From CAVVUF01 sp963751425 (GTDB lineage Bacteria; Chloroflexota; Anaerolineae; Anaerolineales; UBA4823), in the NCBI GenBank assembly GCA_963751425.1, contig CAVVUF010000001.1, forward strand, positions 1,612,001 to 1,676,000: 64,000 bases of DNA, in the 5' to 3' direction. Shown piece by piece: positions 1 through 8,640 of this stretch (the first letter of the stretch is position 1; the number at the start of each line of letters is the position of its first letter). The position numbers were made by a program, and so were the translations under genes. Under the pieces are notes generated by a model. That model worked only from the letters and a program-made list of their open reading frames with translations, was not told the origin of the DNA and did no database searches.

Positions 1-1
1 C

Positions 2-142
2 CCCTCCTTAGAAGCGGCCGTGTTGGATACAATCGCTGAAATACAATCCATCTCCTTGCGCAAAGGGGTTGATCGCTCGCATGATCTTCCGGCCCGCTGT
101 TCCCGTTGTGGATTCCGTCATGTGTGTGACCAACATTTGTAA
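2..142 (+). CDS. C-terminal tail of a Cys-cluster protein (possible PD-(D/E)XK/Cas4-like nuclease domain), cut by window edge
   Basis: An open frame enters from the left edge and stops at TAA 140-142, giving about 46 residues. The last part reads ARCSRCGFRHVCDQHL, with cysteines spaced C-x2-C-x5-C just before the end. This spacing is common at the C-terminus of RecB/Cas4-type PD-(D/E)XK nucleases, where the cysteines hold an iron-sulfur cluster. The catalytic part lies outside the window, so the family is an inference. It ends 21 bases before the NAD kinase start, on the same strand. Confidence 0.45.
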   Translation, partial: PSLEAAVLDTIAEIQSISLRKGVDRSHDLPARCSRCGFRHVCDQHL

Positions 143-156
143 GTTTCGCTTATAAT
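127..156 (+). promoter_or_regulatory. Candidate promoter of nadK with leaderless geometry
   Basis: A perfect TATAAT lies at 151-156. The usual -10 to +1 distance puts the transcript start at about 163, one base before the ATG at 164. No Shine-Dalgarno sequence is visible. The -35 is weak (TGACCA at 127-132, 18-bp spacer). Confidence 0.45.
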
Positions 157-163
157 TACGCCC

Positions 164-1576
164 ATGGTTGAAACTCCTGTACCTGTAAAAAACATTGCTG
201 TCATCGTTCAGCCTAAGCTGCAAGCCGCAGTCATCGAGGCTCAACGCGTTGCCGATCATTTGAACAATTCAGGAGTTCAGGCAACATTTGGCTTTTTGTA
301 CAATGAAGATTTACGCCGGCGAATTAAGGCAAATGAATTTGACGTCTTAATTGCCATTGGTGGTGACGGCACCATGCTGCGCGCCGGTCATCTTGCAGGT
401 CCTCTGGGGATGCCAATCTTGGGGATCAACCTGGGTCACGTTGGCTTCTTGATGGAAGTGCAGCAGTCTCAGTGGCAAGAATTTATCCCACGCCTTCTGC
501 AGGGAGATTATTGGCTCGAAAAGCGCATGACCCTCCAGGCAGAACAGTGGCGCGCTGGCGAGATGTTGGGAAGCTGGTTCGTTCTGAATGAGGTAGCTGT
601 CAGTCGGGGGCAGATCATTCGCCCTATTCGTCTGATCACCTCTGTCGATGGACGCTATCTAACCACCTATGTCGCCGATGCCCTGCTGGCTTCTACGCCT
701 ACAGGCTCAACCGCTTATGCTTTAGCGGCTGGCGGTCCGATTTTGTCGCCGGAGCTTCGCAACATCCTCCTCATTCCCGTCGCGCCTCACCTTTCCTTAG
801 ATCGAGCGATCGTGCTGGCCGAAGGTTCTTCGGTGAGCATTGTTGTACAAACCGACCACCAGGCTGTTTTCAGCGTGGATGGCCATGTGCCCATCGGTAT
901 GGCTGAAGATGACCGTGTTGACGTGCGCGCCGGAGACTATACTGTCAAATTTATTCGTTTTCAAGATCCAGGATATTTTTACCGAAATCTCACCCCTCAT
1001 TTGAGTCAAAACTCCATCTACTGCGAGCTTAACATGACCGACCTACCCCCTACCCTTTATTGTGCCAACCACCCCCAAACTGAGACCACGCTGCGCTGCA
1101 ACCGCTGTGAAAAACCGATCTGTACGAAATGCGCGGTTCTGACCCCCACCGGATATCGCTGCAAAGAATGTGTCAAAGCTCAGCAAAAGATCTTCGATAC
1201 CGCTCAATTAATCGATTATCCGCTGGCTTTCATCGTTGCTGGCGTGCTGGCTTACCTGGGCAGCCTGTTCCTCCCCAATTGGATTTTACTGGCGATCTTT
1301 GGCTCCCCAATCGCCGGAACCGTGATCGCTGAGACAGTGCGCCGGGTAGTTCGCCGCCGGCGGTCAAAGAAACTTTTTTTAGTAATGGCCTTGGGGATCA
1401 TCGTCGGATGCTTGCCCCACTTGTTCTACACGCTTCAGTTTGTCGGCACAGGAGTCGAGTCAAACCTGGTTAGCGGCTTCACCAATTATCTTCCCCTGCT
1501 GTCCTATGGGATCTATATAGTCTTGGCGACCTCCACCGCTTATTACCGCCTGGCAGGGATCAACTTACGCGCCTGA
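164..1576 (+). CDS. nadK: NAD kinase joined in frame to a B-box zinc-finger membrane protein
   Basis: Residues 1-290 are NAD kinase, which phosphorylates NAD to NADP. GGDGT is at residues 66-70 and TPTGSTAY near 178-185. From Met291 (nt 1034) a different protein begins: a B-box-like zinc finger with Cys/His pairs between residues 300 and 340, followed by about three membrane helices and an Arg-rich loop (VRRRRSKK). NAD kinases normally end near residue 290, and the second part has its own ATG. A TAA overlaps the junction in another frame (1030-1032). One missing or extra base could therefore have joined two separate genes, which I think is more likely than a true fusion. recN follows after 6 bases. 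Confidence 0.85.
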   Translation: MVETPVPVKNIAVIVQPKLQAAVIEAQRVADHLNNSGVQATFGFLYNEDLRRRIKANEFDVLIAIGGDGTMLRAGHLAGPLGMPILGINLGHVGFLMEVQQSQWQEFIPRLLQGDYWLEKRMTLQAEQWRAGEMLGSWFVLNEVAVSRGQIIRPIRLITSVDGRYLTTYVADALLASTPTGSTAYALAAGGPILSPELRNILLIPVAPHLSLDRAIVLAEGSSVSIVVQTDHQAVFSVDGHVPIGMAEDDRVDVRAGDYTVKFIRFQDPGYFYRNLTPHLSQNSIYCELNMTDLPPTLYCANHPQTETTLRCNRCEKPICTKCAVLTPTGYRCKECVKAQQKIFDTAQLIDYPLAFIVAGVLAYLGSLFLPNWILLAIFGSPIAGTVIAETVRRVVRRRRSKKLFLVMALGIIVGCLPHLFYTLQFVGTGVESNLVSGFTNYLPLLSYGIYIVLATSTAYYRLAGINLRA

Positions 1577-1582
1577 TATCCA

Positions 1583-2962
1583 ATGATCTTAGATCTTCGC
1601 ATTGAAAACTTCGCTATCATCGATCACCTGGAACTGAGTTTTGCCCAAGGCTTGATTGTCTTTACCGGGGAGACCGGTGCAGGAAAATCCATCATTATCG
1701 ATGCCGTTGAGACAATCTTGGGCGGGCGCACAGACCTTACCATGCTCCGGGCAGGGGCTGAGATGGCGAACATAGAAGCCAGTTTCTCGATCCCCGAACC
1801 TCTCCGTCCCCAGGTGAGTGCCATCCTGGAAAAAGAGGAGCTGCTCGATGATCCGCAGTGGATCACCTTAGGCCGGCAGATTCGCAGTAACGGGCGGAGT
1901 GCTGCCCGGGTGAATGGACGAAGCGTCAGCGCTGCCTTGCTGAAGGAAATCGGGCAATTTTTAGTCGACGTCCATGGTCAATCGGAGCACTTATCCCTTC
2001 TGCGCGTAAACGAGCACCTGGGTTTGCTCGACAGCTTCTCAGACCTTCACCAGACGCAGGAATCCTACCAGGTTCTTTACAAAAAACTCCTGGCACTACG
2101 GCGTGAGCTGGCTGAGCTTCGCCTGGCCGAAAGTGAAGCTGAGCGGCGTATCGACATGCTCAATTATCAAATTAATGAGATTGAAAGCGCACACCTCCTC
2201 CCCGATGAGGAAGAAGGCTTGCGCGCAGAACGCAACCGCCTGGCGAATGCCGAAGGATTGGCTTCTCTCGCCCAAGAAGCATTGCAGGTTTTAGATGAAG
2301 GGGATCCATCTTCCCCCGCTGTCACGGATTTAATCGGTCAAGCTGGGCGTGCTCTTTCTGGTCTCGCCCGGTTAGATCCATCTCAATCGGTTATGGATGA
2401 ACAGGCGCAAAACCTGAGTGATATCCTCTCTGATGTTGTGCATTCCTTGCGTGACTACCTGGAAAATATTGAATTCAATCCCAAACGGTTGGACCAGGTT
2501 GAAGAAAGATTGAACCTGATCTCCACCTTGAAACGGAAATATGGCAAGCCCGGTATCGCCTCTATTCAAGATGTGTTGGCTTTTGCCAAAGAAGCCCATC
2601 GCCAGTTAGATTCCATCACTCATGCCAGCGAGCGTATTATCGAATTAGAAGAGGAACAAACGCGGCTTTTAGAAGGGCTGGGCAAGATTGGAGAAGAGCT
2701 TTCTCGCCAGCGTCATCGTTCTGCAGAAGCATTGGAAAGCGCCCTGGAAACTGAGCTTAATGATTTGAACATGGATGGCGCCAGGTTTAAAGTGGAATTC
2801 ATACGGCGTCACGATCCAAACGGCGTTTTGTGCGCAGATGGTCAGCGCGTAGCATTCGATGCCAATGGCCTGGAGCACGTGGAATTCTTGGTAGCCCCTA
2901 ACCCTGGTGAAGGCTTAAACCCCTGGTCAAAATCGCCTCCGGTGGCGAAACCTCTCGGTTAA
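1583..2962 (+). CDS. recN: DNA repair protein RecN, N-terminal fragment (frameshifted)
   Basis: RecN is an SMC-like ATPase used in double-strand break repair. The fragment carries the N-terminal ABC half with Walker A GETGAGKS at about residues 28-35, then long coiled-coil arms. The frame goes wrong at a run of four C (2920-2923). With five C the protein reads GEGLNPLVKIASGGETSRL and continues into the 2962-3318 frame. The intact protein would run 1583-3318, about 578 residues, normal for RecN. It starts 6 bases after the previous gene and is probably in one operon with nadK. Confidence 0.92.
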   Translation: MILDLRIENFAIIDHLELSFAQGLIVFTGETGAGKSIIIDAVETILGGRTDLTMLRAGAEMANIEASFSIPEPLRPQVSAILEKEELLDDPQWITLGRQIRSNGRSAARVNGRSVSAALLKEIGQFLVDVHGQSEHLSLLRVNEHLGLLDSFSDLHQTQESYQVLYKKLLALRRELAELRLAESEAERRIDMLNYQINEIESAHLLPDEEEGLRAERNRLANAEGLASLAQEALQVLDEGDPSSPAVTDLIGQAGRALSGLARLDPSQSVMDEQAQNLSDILSDVVHSLRDYLENIEFNPKRLDQVEERLNLISTLKRKYGKPGIASIQDVLAFAKEAHRQLDSITHASERIIELEEEQTRLLEGLGKIGEELSRQRHRSAEALESALETELNDLNMDGARFKVEFIRRHDPNGVLCADGQRVAFDANGLEHVEFLVAPNPGEGLNPWSKSPPVAKPLG

Positions 2963-3318
2963 TGTTGGCGATCAAAAATGTTCTTGCTCGCGCCGATCAA
3001 GTGCCTACCCTGATCTTTGACGAAATCGATCAAGGTATTGGAGGCCGAGTTGGCACAGTAGTCGGTCGTAAATTGCGTGGGCTGGCCCGCCAGCACCAGG
3101 TGCTTTGTGTCACCCACCTGCCTCAATTAGCCGCCTTTGGCGAGCAGCACCTCCATGTACGTAAGAACATCCAGGATGGGCGTACCTCCACTCATGTAGA
3201 AATTCTCTCTGGCGAGAATCGTATGTTGGAGTTAGCCCAAATGATGGGAGAAATCAGCGAAGGCACCCGCCGTTCGGCTGCAGAGCTTTTAGAGTCTGTT
3301 AAAGGGATAAAACCATAG
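2962..3318 (+). CDS. recN: RecN, C-terminal fragment
   Basis: This is the C-terminal ABC half of the recN gene that starts at 1583. It holds Walker B and the following D-loop region (TLIFDEIDQGIGGRVG) and the switch histidine region (CVTHLPQLAAFGEQH). The ATG at 2962 is internal to recN and is not expected to be a real start. Confidence 0.9.
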   Translation: MLAIKNVLARADQVPTLIFDEIDQGIGGRVGTVVGRKLRGLARQHQVLCVTHLPQLAAFGEQHLHVRKNIQDGRTSTHVEILSGENRMLELAQMMGEISEGTRRSAAELLESVKGIKP

Positions 3319-3332
3319 ACCAAACTGGTTTA

Positions 3333-3650
3333 TTGAATAACGCCCCGCTTCAAATCCTGCTTCTCGGCCCCCCCGAGATGCGCTGGCAAGGCTTGCCCTT
3401 CTCCATCCCTCGCAAAACACCTCGGACATTGCTTTTTTACCTGGCATCCCGCGGCAGTATGATCTCCCGTTCTGAGTTGCTGCCGCTTTTTTGGCCTGAA
3501 GAGCCAGACCCAGTCGCCCGCCTGCGTTTACGAGAAACACTCAATAAACTTAAAAAAGGATTACCTCAAGACGATCTTCTGATGAGCAGGAATGATCTAG
3601 ATCAGCCTGGATTTCGAAAAAACTTACGTGGATTTGCTCGAATTTCATAA
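3333..3650 (+). CDS. SARP/BTAD-type ATPase regulator, N-terminal fragment
   Basis: The gene starts with TTG 14 bases after recN. The first ~90 residues are a winged-helix DNA-binding domain as in SARP regulators (LQILLLGPPEMRWQG, then a TPRTLLFYLAS helix and SELLPLFWPEE). The frame breaks near 3594-3604, and the continuing frame reads SLDFEKTYVDLLEFHKL. With this and a second break near 4640-4656 repaired, one gene would span 3333-6856 (about 1170 residues): DNA-binding domain, BTAD helical repeats, AAA ATPase, long TPR tail. Such proteins act as signal-responsive transcription activators. The inducer is unknown. Confidence 0.75.
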   Translation: MNNAPLQILLLGPPEMRWQGLPFSIPRKTPRTLLFYLASRGSMISRSELLPLFWPEEPDPVARLRLRETLNKLKKGLPQDDLLMSRNDLDQPGFRKNLRGFARIS

Positions 3651-4752
3651 GCTGACCTCGCAAATTGGGCAGCTGCCCTGGAAAATCCCCCCCACAGAAC
3701 TCTTATCCGAACCTCTGTACCAGCTGCTCAGAAAGGCTTACCATTTATGGCGAGGCTCAACTATCTTGGCTGGAGCCAAATTATCTTCTTCTTTGTCATT
3801 AGATGCCTGGTTTTCCAATATTGCGAATTATAACGAGAACTTATGTAAGAGGATCATCGAGCGCCTCTCAGATCATGAAGCTGTACAAGGTAACCTAGGA
3901 GAGGCTCTAAACCTGGCCCGTCAGGCAGTTCTGCGTAATGAGCTCGACGAAGAGCTGCATGCGCGCGTGTTGATTCTCATGATCCAGATGGGTTTGGTCA
4001 AAGAAGCCCGTGCTTACTTCAAAGAAATTCAAGCCCTTATTCTGAAGGAGATGAATGCGCTGCCCGGACCAGAGCTAATGGAGATTTACAATCGAATCCA
4101 CAGTGATACCCGCCCATTAAACCTGAAAGAACCCATCCATTGGAACATCCATTCCAGCTTACAAGTCCCGTTTATCGGTCGCCAAAAACAGCTCCTTCAG
4201 CTTCGCCAGGCTTATCGGAAAGGTGGGGGGGTGATAATCTTGGGGGAGTCAGGGCAAGGGAAAACCCGCCTTTTACAAGAGTTTTTCAGCCAGCTGCAGC
4301 TTCCACCGCGCTTGCTCCTGGCAAAGGGTCGTCCCACCGAAACAAGCTTACCGTTTCAACCTCTTATCGATGTCCTTCGCCAGAGTACCCTGCCGAAAGA
4401 ATGGCTGAGCCTGCCTCGTGTGTGGGCTAACCGGCTCCAGGTTTTGTTCCCTGAACTTACCACGCTGCGTTCTGACCTGTCATCCATACCGAATATTAAC
4501 CTGGAACAGGCCCGCTCATTATTATTCGAAGCCTTACGGCAGTTATTCCTCATCCTAAATAAATCCCAGCGCTTGTTGTTGATCTTGGATGATGGGCAAT
4601 GGGCTGATGAAGCCAGCCTGGATGCCATCCTGTATTTACTCGGGCGCCCTCCATTCGATGGATCATGCGCTTGTGGTTGTCGCTGCCCGCCAGGAAGAAC
4701 AAAATCCGCAGTTGGAGAAGCTAATTGCTTCTGTAAAGTCATATGCCAGTGA
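3628..4752 (+). CDS. SARP-type regulator, middle fragment (BTAD and ATPase domain)
   Basis: Continues the gene starting at 3333. It contains the bacterial transcriptional activation (BTAD) helical repeats (NLGEALNLARQAVLRNELDEE), then a STAND/AAA-type ATPase with Walker A GESGQGKTRL and Walker B LLLILDDGQWAD. Residues after LYLLGRPPF are out of frame; the true sequence continues as SMDHALVVVAARQEE in the next frame from about 4655. Confidence 0.75.
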   Translation: MDLLEFHKLTSQIGQLPWKIPPTELLSEPLYQLLRKAYHLWRGSTILAGAKLSSSLSLDAWFSNIANYNENLCKRIIERLSDHEAVQGNLGEALNLARQAVLRNELDEELHARVLILMIQMGLVKEARAYFKEIQALILKEMNALPGPELMEIYNRIHSDTRPLNLKEPIHWNIHSSLQVPFIGRQKQLLQLRQAYRKGGGVIILGESGQGKTRLLQEFFSQLQLPPRLLLAKGRPTETSLPFQPLIDVLRQSTLPKEWLSLPRVWANRLQVLFPELTTLRSDLSSIPNINLEQARSLLFEALRQLFLILNKSQRLLLILDDGQWADEASLDAILYLLGRPPFDGSCACGCRCPPGRTKSAVGEANCFCKVICQ

Positions 4753-6856
4753 CACAATCCTTAATCTACCACAGATGGGACTGAACGAAATTGAAATCCT
4801 CGCTCACCAGGTGCTCGGCGACTTTCCATCTACTCTCTTTGTGGCACGCTTAGCCCATGAGACGGGTGGTAATCCCTTCTTCATCCTTGAAACACTGCAT
4901 GCATTGATCAACCACCAACCTGCCCTCGACCTGGAAAGCCTGGAAGTTTTCCCTCTTGCCGAAAGTATTTCGAGCCTGATTCAAGAACGCTTCCGATCTC
5001 TTTCTCCGCAAGCTTATTCCACGATCGAATTTGCTGCCATCATCGGCCCCGAGTTCAAAACAAGTACTTTAACGCAAGTTTCTGATTTACCAGCCGAAGA
5101 AGTCGCCCAAGCGCTGGATGAGTTGGCAGAACGAAATCTCATTACCAGGTCAGATCGTCAAGATCATCCAGCTATATATCGTTTTATCCATGATAAATTC
5201 CGAGAAGTAGCTTTACTCAATGCTAATCCCATTCGGTCACAGATCGCCCATCGCAAGATCGCTTTTACTCTGTTGAAAGATGAGCATGAACGCTTTAACC
5301 AATCCGCGATCCTGGCTTATCATTTTGAAGCCGCTGAAGAATGGTGCAATGCTTATGAATATTGGGTCATCGCCGGGCAGCGCGCTCGCCAGCTTTATGC
5401 CATTTCCGAAGCCTCCCAGGCTTTTCGAAACGCTGAAAAACTGATCGAGCGGTGTTGGGGTTCGCTGAACGAGCAGCAGATCTATGTCTTATATAAGGAT
5501 TGGGGCGAGATGGCGTATGCATGCAATGATGCTTACGCTCTCCAAGGCATGAATGTTAACTTAATGAACTTGGGAGATAGGTTGCAGAGTCCTCTACTAA
5601 AAGGGACGGCTCTCATGCGGCTGGGGAATGCCTATTTTGCATCGGGTCAGCTCGATGAAGGTCTGGAACACACTCGTGCAGCAATTGATCTATTAATCAC
5701 TACAGATAATATTTACCAGACCACGAATGCGCGCGCCAATCTAGGCGTGTTTTACTATATGACCGGTCATGTCTCGGAAGCCATCCAGGTTCTCGAGTCA
5801 GCCTTTCAAATAGTGAAAGATAAAGACGAAAGAGATCTCGTTTTCCTGCGCGCCAGCCTCAGCTACGAAATCGGTTTGAGTATGTTCCTGAATGGTCAAC
5901 CCCTAAAAAGCTTCGAACACGGTATGCATAGTTTACGGGATCACAGTGCAATCCAAAACTTGGAAGGAATTGCGGCCGCCAATAGCGAGTTATCCCTCGC
6001 CTCATATTATCTTGGTCATTATTCACAGGGTATTCATCACAGCCATCAAGGAATCGAAAGCGCCAATCAATCTCAAAGCTGGCGTATCCTGGGTTACTTG
6101 TATGATTATCGCGCCATGCTGGAGTTTGCCACTGGCAACCTGGACACCATGTTGGAATTCGTAGAGCAGGCGATCGAGTTGGGGAAAAAGCTTGGGCAAG
6201 CAGACATTTACGCAACCGGGTATCGCCTGATTTCAGATGCTTTCTATATGATGCAAGATTACGAAAAGAGCCTTGAATATCTTCAATCAGCTCACGTCGA
6301 ACATCATAAATCTTTTATAGCCCTGGATACACTTTACCGCACAAAATCACTGCTCTTCCTCCTGGAGCGGAATGAAGAAATGATCACTGATCTGATCAAA
6401 ATAATTAAACAGGCAGAAATAAGTGGGTTGATCACTGGAAAACTCCTGGCGCAGACCAGCCTGATGATGGCTTATCAAGCGCTTCAGCAATGGGAAGATG
6501 CCAGGATATTGGCAAATGATATCAAAGCAGAGAGTCTTTCCAGAGGTTTTCGCTCTTTTGTCATCGCTGCCAACCTGATCCTGTCGCAATATGAATGGCA
6601 GTCAGGGCATCACGATATTGCCTTCGGTTTTTTGAATGAAAGTATTCAGGAAGCAGAGAGTCTCCCCTTTATATGGCTTGAAATTATGGGACGGGTTTTA
6701 TTAGACCACTTTTTTCAGCAGACCGACCAGCCCGTGGAGGCCAACCGACAACGAATTACCCACTTAATTCAAAACCTCCACCACAACTGCCAGAAAAGCT
6801 TATTCAAATCATCGCTTCAAGCTTACACGAACCGCATTGAACAACTTCTGGCTTGA
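4589..6856 (+). CDS. SARP-type regulator, C-terminal fragment (ATPase end and TPR repeats)
   Basis: Real coding starts near 4655 (SMDHALVVVAARQEE); the upstream Met is a frame artefact. The fragment holds the rest of the ATPase with its winged-helix part (SLIQERFRSLSPQAYSTIEF), then about 450 residues of TPR-like helices (ALMRLGNAYFASGQLDEGLE, LGVFYYMTGHVSEAIQVLES). The layout resembles MalT/SARP-like regulators, where TPRs receive the signal. No C-terminal LuxR helix-turn-helix is seen, which fits DNA binding at the N-terminus. Confidence 0.8.
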   Translation: MMGNGLMKPAWMPSCIYSGALHSMDHALVVVAARQEEQNPQLEKLIASVKSYASDTILNLPQMGLNEIEILAHQVLGDFPSTLFVARLAHETGGNPFFILETLHALINHQPALDLESLEVFPLAESISSLIQERFRSLSPQAYSTIEFAAIIGPEFKTSTLTQVSDLPAEEVAQALDELAERNLITRSDRQDHPAIYRFIHDKFREVALLNANPIRSQIAHRKIAFTLLKDEHERFNQSAILAYHFEAAEEWCNAYEYWVIAGQRARQLYAISEASQAFRNAEKLIERCWGSLNEQQIYVLYKDWGEMAYACNDAYALQGMNVNLMNLGDRLQSPLLKGTALMRLGNAYFASGQLDEGLEHTRAAIDLLITTDNIYQTTNARANLGVFYYMTGHVSEAIQVLESAFQIVKDKDERDLVFLRASLSYEIGLSMFLNGQPLKSFEHGMHSLRDHSAIQNLEGIAAANSELSLASYYLGHYSQGIHHSHQGIESANQSQSWRILGYLYDYRAMLEFATGNLDTMLEFVEQAIELGKKLGQADIYATGYRLISDAFYMMQDYEKSLEYLQSAHVEHHKSFIALDTLYRTKSLLFLLERNEEMITDLIKIIKQAEISGLITGKLLAQTSLMMAYQALQQWEDARILANDIKAESLSRGFRSFVIAANLILSQYEWQSGHHDIAFGFLNESIQEAESLPFIWLEIMGRVLLDHFFQQTDQPVEANRQRITHLIQNLHHNCQKSLFKSSLQAYTNRIEQLLA

Positions 6857-6988
6857 TTTGTCCACATTTTGGCAACGCCTTAATGGTATATTGGTTCAAA
6901 ATAACAGGTTTGTTCTATGATAACAAATCAGAACCTGGCGTGCAGGCTTGGGGTCGGTCATTATACAAGGGAACCTGTGCTTTTATGG

Positions 6989-7018
6989 TCAGTGGTTTGC
7001 TTTACGGCAAACCACTGA
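6989..7018 (+). terminator. Strong hairpin after the SARP gene
   Basis: A perfect 12-bp stem (TCAGTGGTTTGC, 6989-7000, with its complement at 7007-7018) encloses a 6-base loop. It lies 130 bases after the stop of the SARP gene and before the next gene. The downstream run of T is short (CTTTAAAA), so it may be a weak or Rho-assisted terminator or an RNA structure of unknown use. Confidence 0.5.
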
Positions 7019-7043
7019 GCCTTTAAAAACTCATGAAGTAAGT

Positions 7044-7049
7044 TAAAAT
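7044..7049 (+). promoter_or_regulatory. Possible -10 box (TAAAAT) of the PBP-like gene
   Basis: TAAAAT is placed so that transcription would begin at the ATG at 7056, the likely true start of the penicillin-binding-protein homologue (MSLVITTLRNCRARR, then a frameshift near 7098 into the long frame). No clear -35 box and no Shine-Dalgarno are seen. Confidence 0.3.
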
Positions 7050-7155
7050 TAGCAAATGTCTTTAGTAATCACTACCCTTCGGAATTGCAGGGCTCGTCGC
7101 TGTTAAGAAAAACCACAATCCGGCTTCCTGGCTGGTATTATCCTGCGCCATCCTC

Positions 7156-8508
7156 TTGAGCTTCTTGATTTCGCTTTTACTGGTTTCGTCGGCCCTGGCC
7201 TATGCCCAGTTTACCCGGCAGCTTCCCTCCCTCGATCTCCTTCCTCTTGATTTTGAACCTCCCGATGGATTGCTCCTCAAACCTACCCAGCTCCTCGACC
7301 GCACCGGCACTCATACCATCCTGACTCTGACAAATCCCGCGGCAAGCGGCAGCCAATATCTGGCGATTGACCAGCTTCCAGAAAATGTGACCAATGCGCT
7401 CCTGGCATCTCTCGATCCTACCTTTTGGAATAACCCAGGTTTTTCCTGGAAAGGCTTATTCCAGGGCACCCATCCTACCCTGGCGCAAAAAATCGCTGTC
7501 GAATTCTTGCTCCAAGATGAACCTCCCAGCCTGAAGCGGAACTTCCGAGAAAGGCTTCTCGCCTTTCAGATCATCCAAAGATTTGGCCGAGAAAAGGTTT
7601 TAGAATGGTATTTGAACTCATTGGAATTCGGCCCACTTCTTTATGGGGTCGATGCTGCCGCACATGCCTATTTTGGTAAGTCAGCCAATGCTTTGAGCCT
7701 GGCAGAAGCAACAGCCCTGGCAGCCCTGGCTGAAGCCCCCGAAATCAACCGAAATGTGGATCCACATACCCTTGAGGATAGAAGGAATCGCATCCTTCAA
7801 GAAATGCTGATTCAAGGCTGGGTCACCTCCGATGAGATCATCCAGGCTAGTAAAGAAAAGTTGAACTATAGACCGCTTGAAGAATTGAAAAATCCCTCCC
7901 ACGCCTTTACCAACCTGGTATTTGATCAGTTGGCAGCTCAGATACCTTATCATCAGATTGCCAGAGGTGGATTCCAAATCATCACCACTTTAGATTACGA
8001 TCTTCAGATGCAATCGATTTGCGCCATTGAGAGGGTGCTCTCTAACTCACAGAACCCACCAGGAGATACCACGGCTCCAGATGGCAGTACTTGCCAGGTC
8101 GCACGTTTGATCCCTACCACACCCAATCCAGAGTTGCTCCCCACGCATGCAAAGGCTGATTTAATCGTTCAAGATCCGCAAACCGGTCAGATACTCAGCT
8201 TGGTCGACACTTCAGAACCGAACGCAATCGTTACATCCCTATCCAAACACGATCCAGGTTCTTTACTCACCCCCTTCTCGTATCTAACTGCCTTCACACG
8301 TGGTTTCAGCCCGGGGTCAATGCTCTGGGATCTTCCAACAGCCACTGGATCAGATCCATTAGCCGGGGGAAAGAACAGCTACCACGGTCCAATCCGCCTC
8401 CGGACTGCCCTGGCAAACGACTATCCCGGTCCTGTTCAACAGCTCACCAACCAGATCGGGTATGATAATATCCTTCGTACAATTCACCAGCTGGGTTTTG
8501 AGTTCTGA
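7156..8508 (+). CDS. Penicillin-binding protein 1-like protein with degenerate active sites, N-terminal fragment
   Basis: A membrane helix is followed by a GT51 transglycosylase-like domain and the start of a transpeptidase-like domain. The fold is clear from YLNSLEFGPLLYGVDAAAHA and YFGKSANALSLAEATALA. Key residues are missing. The GT51 ED-x-x-F motif is LDPTF, so the catalytic Glu is Leu. The transpeptidase S-x-x-K is SLLT. The S-x-N position reads ANDYPGP. The called start is TTG; a longer N-terminus from ATG 7056 with a frameshift near 7098 is likely. The gene continues through two more frameshifts (about 8503-8506 and 8630-8635) to 9870. It is probably a structural or regulatory pseudoenzyme of cell-wall synthesis. 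Confidence 0.8.
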   Translation: MSFLISLLLVSSALAYAQFTRQLPSLDLLPLDFEPPDGLLLKPTQLLDRTGTHTILTLTNPAASGSQYLAIDQLPENVTNALLASLDPTFWNNPGFSWKGLFQGTHPTLAQKIAVEFLLQDEPPSLKRNFRERLLAFQIIQRFGREKVLEWYLNSLEFGPLLYGVDAAAHAYFGKSANALSLAEATALAALAEAPEINRNVDPHTLEDRRNRILQEMLIQGWVTSDEIIQASKEKLNYRPLEELKNPSHAFTNLVFDQLAAQIPYHQIARGGFQIITTLDYDLQMQSICAIERVLSNSQNPPGDTTAPDGSTCQVARLIPTTPNPELLPTHAKADLIVQDPQTGQILSLVDTSEPNAIVTSLSKHDPGSLLTPFSYLTAFTRGFSPGSMLWDLPTATGSDPLAGGKNSYHGPIRLRTALANDYPGPVQQLTNQIGYDNILRTIHQLGFEF

Positions 8509-8640
8509 CAAGGAGATTTCATTAGTAGAAGCAGTCCAGGCTTACGGAGTTTTGGCGAACCAGGGGATTATCAGCGGTCAGGCGCTTGAAAACGCGGAAA
8601 AATCAGATGGCGATGTGAACTTAAGTCCTCCGCGGTCTTG
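8509..8640 (+). CDS. PBP-like protein, short middle segment in a third frame
   Basis: Between two frameshifts the reading continues in another frame as EISLVEAVQAYGVLANQG, which matches the conserved helix after the S-x-N motif in class A PBPs. It ends at the artefactual stop TGA 8638-8640. An extra T near 8503-8506 and a missing G near 8630-8635 would join all three pieces. Confidence 0.6.

Noticed and set aside
1..142. Possible CRISPR context because of the Cas4-like cysteine tail
   Set aside because: There are no repeats and no other cas genes in the window, and the same cysteine pattern occurs in helicase-nucleases.
8503..8508. TGA inside the PBP-like gene as a second selenocysteine site
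   Set aside because: The protein continues in a different frame after this TGA, so it is an indel artefact. The same holds for the TGA codons at 29068-29070 and 63837-63839.
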